In this document: positions 14,822 through 19,255 of the stretch, piece after piece
Numbering within the stretch: position 1 is the first letter of the stretch
Layout: each line of letters opens with the position of its first letter
Source: SAR202 cluster bacterium
Lineage (GTDB): Bacteria > Chloroflexota > Dehalococcoidia > Lucifugimonadales > UBA3495
Reading direction: 5' to 3'
Length of the DNA: 19,255 nucleotides
Assembly (NCBI GenBank): GCA_009392095.1
Contig: VFHF01000207.1
Span: 1 to 19,255, forward strand
The notes under the pieces: generated by a model
Database searches by the model: none
What the model was told of the DNA's origin: nothing
Seen by the model: the letters and a program-made list of their open reading frames with translations, nothing else
Made by a program: the position numbers and the translations under genes

Positions 14822-15706
14822 TTAGCGCTCGGGTATGCCTAACGTCAACTCCAGGGGAGTAGTATTTACGATGTGGCGCCGCAGGCCCAGCTCGTGGGGG
14901 CTAATGCCCATGGCCAGCCCGATGGCCTGTGGCATGTGCAGTATCGGAAGGCCGATCGGCCGGCCGGCTTGGGCTGCGGCCTTGGGCTGGAAGCTGTCCA
15001 GGTTCAGGTGGCAGAGCGGGCATGGCGTAATCATGGCGTCGGCGCCCAGGTCCTTGGCTTCCAGTGTGTGCTTTGCAACCATAGCCATGGAGTTGCGCTC
15101 ATTGATGGTCAGGATTGGGAAACCGCAGCAACGGGTCTTTCCCTCAAAGTCCACCACTGTCGCGCCGATGGTTTCAATGATTTGCTCCAGAGCGGTCTCC
15201 CGGTCTGGATGGTCTTCAAACTCCAGAGCGTCGGTTGGGCGGACGATGTAGCAACCGTAAAAGGGCGCCATGCGCACGCCGCCAAGAGGACGGGTAATCA
15301 GACTCAATACCTTATCCAGACCCACGTCTTCGACCAAGACCCACAGCAGATGCTTGGGGCGGGCGTTGCCTTTGTACTCCAAGCCCTCTTCGGCCAGGAA
15401 TCCGTTCACCTTAGCCAGGTACTCAGGGTTCTTCAACCGGTAGTTGGCCTGGCTCATTACCCCTTGGCAGGTGCTGCAGATGGTCAATATCGGCAGGTCT
15501 AGGGCCTCGGCCATGGCGAAGGTGCGGGCGTTTAGGGTATCGCCCAATAACTCGTTCTTTTCTTGCAGGACGCCGGCGCCGGTGCAAGACGCGGCGGGCA
15601 TCTCCTGAAGCTCAATATCCAGCTTCTCGCAGATAAGTTTGGTGGCCGGATATAGCTCCGGACAACCTCCTCGGGATACACAACCTGGGAAAAAAGCGTA
15701 CTTCAA
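14822..15706 (-). CDS. sdhE: HdrB-like CCG-domain subunit of succinate dehydrogenase
   Basis: This 294-residue protein has two cysteine-rich CCG domains like heterodisulfide reductase subunit B. The N-terminal domain has FFPGC (Cys9), AASCTGAG (Ser40-Cys41 in place of the usual Cys-Cys) and ICSTC (Cys77, Cys80). The C-terminal domain is complete: FYGC (Cys152), TRCCGFP (Cys193, Cys194) and TPCPLC (Cys229, Cys232). In HdrB such sites bind noncubane [4Fe-4S] clusters. Located 45 bases after sdhB in the same operon, it matches the SdhE subunit of class E succinate:quinone reductases and the Mfr/Tfr fumarate reductases, where it replaces SdhC/SdhD and passes electrons to quinone or thiol. No membrane span is evident. 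The start is TTG at 15706, supported by GGAG 7 bases upstream and the family start KYAFFPGC. The symbol must not be confused with the SdhE flavinylation factor. Confidence 0.88.
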   Translation of the reverse strand: MKYAFFPGCVSRGGCPELYPATKLICEKLDIELQEMPAASCTGAGVLQEKNELLGDTLNARTFAMAEALDLPILTICSTCQGVMSQANYRLKNPEYLAKVNGFLAEEGLEYKGNARPKHLLWVLVEDVGLDKVLSLITRPLGGVRMAPFYGCYIVRPTDALEFEDHPDRETALEQIIETIGATVVDFEGKTRCCGFPILTINERNSMAMVAKHTLEAKDLGADAMITPCPLCHLNLDSFQPKAAAQAGRPIGLPILHMPQAIGLAMGISPHELGLRRHIVNTTPLELTLGIPER

Positions 15707-15713
15707 CGCGGGA

Positions 15714-15717
15714 CTCC
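15714..15717 (-). promoter_or_regulatory. Ribosome binding site for the sdhE TTG start
   Basis: GGAG on the minus strand lies 7 bases before the TTG at 15706-15704. A nearby ATG overlapping this site is out of frame, so the TTG is the only start that gives the conserved KYAFFPGC N terminus. Confidence 0.7.
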
Positions 15718-15751
15718 ATTGATTACTGGATTGGGAATGGACCTTGGTTTA

Positions 15752-16732
15752 TCACTGGCGTCGGCCGGTCTCTTCCGGTCCGTCCACCTTGTCGAATATC
15801 TTTTTAACGTTCTTGGAATCGGGCAGTTTCTTATGGATGATTGGCGGCATCTTGCCGTGGGTCAGGGCCTGAATGGCGATGGGCGCGTACCCAACCAGGG
15901 CCGAGATGTTGGTCATGCCGACCGACTTTGGCACCAAACGGAGCTCGTCCAGCCAGCCGCTGTGCTCAACTGAGTCGCTGAACGCCTCGGTGTGACGGGC
16001 GCCGTTGGTGTTGGTGAAACCGGCTTCCATGGCTTGGTCGCGCAGGGCCATGATGCGGTCCATCGGCGCCACGCCCTTGGGGCAGGCTGTTACGCACTCC
16101 ATACAGCGAGTGCAGTCCCAGATGCCAGAGGGCTTGGTCAGCTCTTCCAAGCGGTCCTTGGAGATGCCATCCTCGTCGCCGTCCCGGGGGTCGGCGGTGA
16201 AACGGTAGGCCTTCGCAAGGGCAGCCGGTCCCAGGAATGTCGGATCGACTTCCATTACCGTGCAGTCTGAAACGCAGGAGCCGCACATAATGCACGAAGT
16301 GACGGCGGACAGATGGAGCATCGACTCGTTGGAGGCGATATATTCAGCCTCCGGCTCTAGGCCTTCGGGCTTCAAGTAAGGCTCGATCTCCATGATCTTG
16401 TCCCAGAAGCCATCGAAGTTCACCACTAAGTCTTTAACCACCGGCATGTTGCCCGCGGGTTCGACGGTGATAACGTCGTCTTTGATCGCCGTGACCGCCT
16501 GAGTCTTGCAAGCCAGTCCGGCGTGGCCATTGATGCGCATCGCGCAGGAGCCGCAGATCGAACTGCGACAGGAGCAGCGCAGGCTGAGCCCACCATCAAG
16601 TTCCTCTCGGACCTTGATCAGGGCGTCCAACACTGTGCCATTGTCTTCGATAGCAACTGTGAAGTCCTGCCAGAACGGGGCTGGATCAGCGGCTTCCGGG
16701 TCGAACCTTTTTACCCTTAGCGTGACATCCAT
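15752..16732 (-). CDS. sdhB: Succinate dehydrogenase/fumarate reductase iron-sulfur subunit
   Basis: The 326-residue subunit carries electrons from the flavoprotein. The N-terminal ferredoxin domain has CRSSICGSC (Cys55, Cys60, Cys63) plus Cys75 in GLAC for [2Fe-2S]. The C-terminal domain has CIMCGSCVSDC (Cys147, 150, 153, 157) and CTRCMECVTACPKG (Cys207, 210, 213, 217). In the classical enzyme, as in E. coli, the position of Cys210 is not cysteine and the centre is [3Fe-4S]. A cysteine here would allow a second [4Fe-4S], as described for class E enzymes. About 100 residues follow the last cysteine, making it longer than classical SdhB (about 240). The tail ends with ALTHGKMPPIIHKKLP and VKKIF, resembling the end of HdrC, the natural partner of HdrB. 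The ATG is 3 bases after the sdhA stop with GAGGAA upstream. Confidence 0.94.
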   Translation of the reverse strand: MDVTLRVKRFDPEAADPAPFWQDFTVAIEDNGTVLDALIKVREELDGGLSLRCSCRSSICGSCAMRINGHAGLACKTQAVTAIKDDVITVEPAGNMPVVKDLVVNFDGFWDKIMEIEPYLKPEGLEPEAEYIASNESMLHLSAVTSCIMCGSCVSDCTVMEVDPTFLGPAALAKAYRFTADPRDGDEDGISKDRLEELTKPSGIWDCTRCMECVTACPKGVAPMDRIMALRDQAMEAGFTNTNGARHTEAFSDSVEHSGWLDELRLVPKSVGMTNISALVGYAPIAIQALTHGKMPPIIHKKLPDSKNVKKIFDKVDGPEETGRRQ

Positions 16733-16735
16733 CGG

Positions 16736-18415
16736 CTAGTATTTCCTCTCTTCAGGAGTCCACTGGGTGATGCTGACGGGAGCGTAAGACAATTCCGGCC
16801 CGACCTCTCCTCTTTTGACCACCAAGTGTTTCATCCAATTCTCGTCATCCCGGTCCGGGTAATCCGTGCGGGCCTGTGCTCCCCGGCTGTCCTTTCGGTC
16901 CAGGGCGCTTATGGCGATTGGGGAGGCGCAATTGAGCATGAAACCCAATTCCAGCGCAAAGACCAGGTCGGTGTTGAACACCTTCCCTTTGTTGTCCACG
17001 GGCACGGTCTCGAACCGTTTTTCCAGGTCGGTCAGATCAACCAGGGTCTCTTTCATGCCCTCTTCATTCCGGTAGACCGCCAGATTCCGGTTCATGGACT
17101 CGCCCATGCCCAAGCGCACTGATGCAATGCGATCGCCGTTCTGGGGCCGGTCCAGGAGCTCCTGGATGCGCTTCTCCTCGTTGCGGACAGCTTGGTCAAC
17201 ATTGAATTCGACGTAGTCGGTGCTGCGGGCGGCCTCAGCGGCATGGTTGCCCGAGCGTTCGCCGAAGACGATGGTGTCCAGCAGGGAGTTTGCGCCCAGC
17301 CGGTTGCCGCCGTGAACGCTGACGCAGGCGCACTCGCCGGCCGCGTACACGCCGGGCAGATTGGTCTGGCCGTCGATGTTGGTGCGGATGCCGCCCATGG
17401 CATAATGCATACCGGGGCGGATCGGAATCGTGTCTGTGATCATGTCGCAGCCCACCAGGTCGATGCCGATCTCGCGGATCTGACTGAGCTTTTCCATGAT
17501 GAGGGCCTCGCCCAGATGGCGACAATCCAGGTAAACGCAGCCGTCGACGCCGTTCCCGGTATCGATCTCGGTCTGCTCAGCCCGGGAGACCACATCACGG
17601 GAGGCCAACTCCATCATGTTGGGAGCGTACTTCTCCATGAAGCGATTGCCGTCTTTATCCAACAGGTAGGCCCCCTCGCCCCTAGCCGCTTCAGAGATCA
17701 GCACCCCACTGCCGGCCAAGGTCGTGGGATGGTACTGGACCATCTCCATGTCCATCAGTTCGGCCCCGGCGTTGTAGGCCAGAGCGGTGCCGTCCCCGGT
17801 GCAGATCAGGGCGTTGGTGCTGGGCTCGAAGACCCGGCCGAAACCACCAGTGCAGAAAATGACGGTCTTCGCCCGGATGGCGTAGACCTGGCCCGTTCGA
17901 ATCTCCAGGGCCATGACGCCACAGACTTGGCCGTCTTCGATGATCAACGAACTAACGAACCACTCTTCATACCGGCGCACGCCCGATTTTATGAGCTGCT
18001 CGAACATGACGTGGAGCAGCGCTTGGCCGGTGAAGTCGCCTACGAAGAAGGTCCGGGCGCGGCGCTGACCGCCAAAGGCCCGGGTGCCCAGTTTTCCTTC
18101 GTCGTCACGGTTGAAGGTGACGCCGAAGTGCTCCATGTCTATGAGCGCCTGACCCGCCGCCTTGCACATGACCTCGATTGCGTCTTGGTCGCCGAGGAAG
18201 TCACTGCCTTTGACGGTGTCGTAGGCATGGTCTTCCCACTCGTCGCCGCGGTCGGTAAGAGCGGCGTTGATGCCACCTTGGGCCGCGTTGGAATGGCTAC
18301 GCACCGGGTGTACTTTACTGATAATTGCAGTGTTCGCACCGCCGGCCCGGGCTGCGATGGCCGCCCGCATTCCCGCCAGGCCTGCGCCGATTACTAGGAC
18401 ATCATGCTCGAGCAT
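16736..18415 (-). CDS. sdhA: Succinate dehydrogenase/fumarate reductase flavoprotein subunit
   Basis: The 559-residue subunit oxidises succinate to fumarate (or the reverse) on a covalently bound FAD. It has the dinucleotide motif VIGAGLAGMRAA (8-19) and the flavin-attachment region PVRSHSNAAQGGIN with His41. Catalytic residues are in YHPTTLAG (His229), EAARGEGAYLL (Arg245), ASRDVVSRAE (Arg273 region), GMHYAMGGI (His337) and SVHGGNRLGANSLLD (Arg372). It is first in an sdhA-sdhB-sdhE operon; the 136 bases before it separate it from the Nudix gene. A GGAGG about 12 bases upstream of the ATG is a somewhat distant ribosome site, but no other start fits. Whether the complex works as succinate dehydrogenase or fumarate reductase cannot be told from sequence; icd and mdh nearby favour oxidative use. 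Confidence 0.96.
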   Translation of the reverse strand: MLEHDVLVIGAGLAGMRAAIAARAGGANTAIISKVHPVRSHSNAAQGGINAALTDRGDEWEDHAYDTVKGSDFLGDQDAIEVMCKAAGQALIDMEHFGVTFNRDDEGKLGTRAFGGQRRARTFFVGDFTGQALLHVMFEQLIKSGVRRYEEWFVSSLIIEDGQVCGVMALEIRTGQVYAIRAKTVIFCTGGFGRVFEPSTNALICTGDGTALAYNAGAELMDMEMVQYHPTTLAGSGVLISEAARGEGAYLLDKDGNRFMEKYAPNMMELASRDVVSRAEQTEIDTGNGVDGCVYLDCRHLGEALIMEKLSQIREIGIDLVGCDMITDTIPIRPGMHYAMGGIRTNIDGQTNLPGVYAAGECACVSVHGGNRLGANSLLDTIVFGERSGNHAAEAARSTDYVEFNVDQAVRNEEKRIQELLDRPQNGDRIASVRLGMGESMNRNLAVYRNEEGMKETLVDLTDLEKRFETVPVDNKGKVFNTDLVFALELGFMLNCASPIAISALDRKDSRGAQARTDYPDRDDENWMKHLVVKRGEVGPELSYAPVSITQWTPEERKY

Positions 18416-18551
18416 GCTTGTCTATTTCCTCCAATTTCGCCTTCTACGGCCCAGTGGCCGCCGGTTCATTTTTCTTGGTCAAAGACCGCCACATATGGTA
18501 ACAAAAAAGGTGTTCTCAATCTAGCTTCCATCAGACACGGCAAACGCTTTT

Positions 18552-19121
18552 CTATCGCTTGGTCAATAACGGCTGGGCCAGGAGCAATGCCGCGATGGTC
18601 TTGCCATCGTTGATCTCGCCGGTCTTGAACATCGCTACGGCTTCGTCGAACGGAAGGCGGACCACTTCGATGTTCTCGTCTTCGTCGCCCTGGAGCTTGG
18701 ACGCCCTGAGGCCTGTGGCCAGGTAGGCGTGCATATACTCCGTGGCCCAGCCGGGAGCGACCCAGAAGCTGGCCAGATGCTCTAAGTGATCGGCCGTGTA
18801 ACCGATCTCTTCCTGAAGCTCTCTTAACACGGCCTCCTCAGAGACCTCTCCTTCTTCCACACCTCCGGCAGGCACCTCTAGAAGAGCGTCTTCGGCAGGC
18901 TTACGGTACTGCCGTACCAAGACCAGGTTGCCATCATCATCGATAGGCACGATGCAAACCGCGTGGGAGTGCTCGACGATCTCCCTGGTGGCGCTGTTGC
19001 CACTGGGCATACGGACGGTGTCCACGCGCAAATTTATGATGCTGCCTTCATAGATGCGCTTGGTGGAGATTGTGGGTTCAGAATGGAAATCAGAGGGCAG
19101 ACCAGATTCGTTTTTAGGCAT
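18552..19121 (-). CDS. Nudix hydrolase, ADP-ribose pyrophosphatase-like
   Basis: This 189-residue protein has a perfect Nudix box, G(86)x5E(92)x7REUxEExGU ending at Tyr108 (visible as REL then QEEIGY). It also has the N-terminal beta-strand start STKRIYEGSIINLRVDTVRM and RQYRKPAEDALLEVPAGGVE typical of ADP-ribose pyrophosphatases (NudF/YqkG type). These hydrolyse ADP-ribose and related sugars to AMP and ribose 5-phosphate with Mg. The ATG at 19121 lies 2 bases after the NAD kinase stop, without a clear ribosome site, so translation is probably coupled. Pairing with NAD kinase suggests a role in pyridine nucleotide turnover. No signal peptide or membrane segment. Confidence 0.92.
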   Translation of the reverse strand: MPKNESGLPSDFHSEPTISTKRIYEGSIINLRVDTVRMPSGNSATREIVEHSHAVCIVPIDDDGNLVLVRQYRKPAEDALLEVPAGGVEEGEVSEEAVLRELQEEIGYTADHLEHLASFWVAPGWATEYMHAYLATGLRASKLQGDEDENIEVVRLPFDEAVAMFKTGEINDGKTIAALLLAQPLLTKR

Positions 19122-19123
19122 GT

Positions 19124-19255
19124 TTATTGACCGCGGATGCTGAAGCCCAACCGGCGGGTCAGCGTACCGAAGAAATAGCTGGACGGATGGGCCCGCAGGA
19201 ACCGGGCTTTGTGGGGGCTCTGTTTAATTTCGACCTTGTCGCCCAAGTCCAATGG
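19124..19255 (-). CDS. nadK: NAD(+) kinase, C-terminal end only
   Basis: Only the last 43 codons are inside the window, on the minus strand and entering from the right edge. They read LGDKVEIKQSPHKARFLRAH and then SSYFFGTLTRRLGF, which matches the C terminus of ATP-NAD kinases: the GDxVxIxxSPHxARFLR strand followed by SYFxTLxxRLG. The enzyme phosphorylates NAD to NADP, which the isocitrate dehydrogenase in this window uses. The TAA at 19126-19124 is followed after two bases by the Nudix gene. Catalytic motifs (GGDG, NE/D) lie outside, so the assignment rests on this tail alone. Confidence 0.8.
   Translation of the reverse strand, partial: PLDLGDKVEIKQSPHKARFLRAHPSSYFFGTLTRRLGFSIRGQ

Noticed and set aside
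17192..18397. 401-codon plus-strand open frame opposite sdhA
   Set aside because: The minus-strand sdhA has all catalytic motifs across the same bases; the plus frame shows no domain or ribosome site.
18416..18551. Promoter for sdhA in the 136-bp gap
   Set aside because: A TTGAGA box is present on the minus strand but no acceptable -10 is found at 16-18 bases (TATGTG at best), so no promoter is annotated, although one is probably present.
1..19255. tRNA/rRNA genes, CRISPR arrays, transposases, phage genes or defence systems
   Set aside because: None recognised on either strand on reading the sequence; nearly all bases outside the short gaps are accounted for by protein genes, the pseudogene or the two palindromes.

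Overview
The window looks like a chromosomal segment of a free-living bacterium, most plausibly Chloroflexota of the Dehalococcoidia/SAR202 type. That placement is an inference. It rests on the DUF1501-DUF1800-NHL gene trio, an LDH-like malate dehydrogenase, a degenerate cupin lipoprotein gene of a kind I associate with that group, tandem metallo-beta-lactamase-fold hydrolases, and short palindromic repeats. No 16S or ribosomal gene is present to confirm it. Genes are dense, G+C is fairly high, and no tRNA, rRNA, CRISPR array, transposase or phage gene was seen.

Layout, left to right. Positions 1-945 (minus) hold a decayed cupin-type lipoprotein gene with three frameshifts and a stop. Positions 990-3035 (plus) encode a DUF255 thioredoxin-like protein (YyaL/SPATA20 family). 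Positions 3122-6707 (plus) are a tight three-gene operon: DUF1501, DUF1800 and a six-repeat NHL protein, none with an export signal. Positions 6920-9148 (plus) encode a monomeric NADP-isocitrate dehydrogenase behind a good promoter candidate. Positions 9226-10161 (minus) encode a membrane-anchored alpha/beta hydrolase. Positions 10426-12710 (plus) encode malate dehydrogenase and then a class III (GSA-like) aminotransferase. Positions 12935-14710 (minus) are two tandem paralogous MBL-fold hydrolases. Positions 14822-18415 (minus) are an sdhA-sdhB-sdhE operon. Positions 18552-19255 (minus) are a Nudix hydrolase and the 3' end of NAD kinase.

The biological theme is central carbon and redox metabolism. 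Isocitrate dehydrogenase, malate dehydrogenase and succinate dehydrogenase lie within about 11.5 kb but in separate transcription units, with an NAD kinase (which makes NADP) at the right edge. The most interesting system is the succinate dehydrogenase. It has no SdhC/SdhD membrane anchors and instead carries a heterodisulfide-reductase-B-like (CCG domain) subunit. Its SdhB has an extra cysteine at the usual [3Fe-4S] site and a long C-terminal tail. This matches the non-classical (class E / Mfr / Tfr-like) complexes. The DUF1501-DUF1800-NHL operon is the best candidate for an uncharacterised functional module. Two palindromic repeat elements, one upstream of mdh and one between the aminotransferase and the MBL genes, add non-coding structure.
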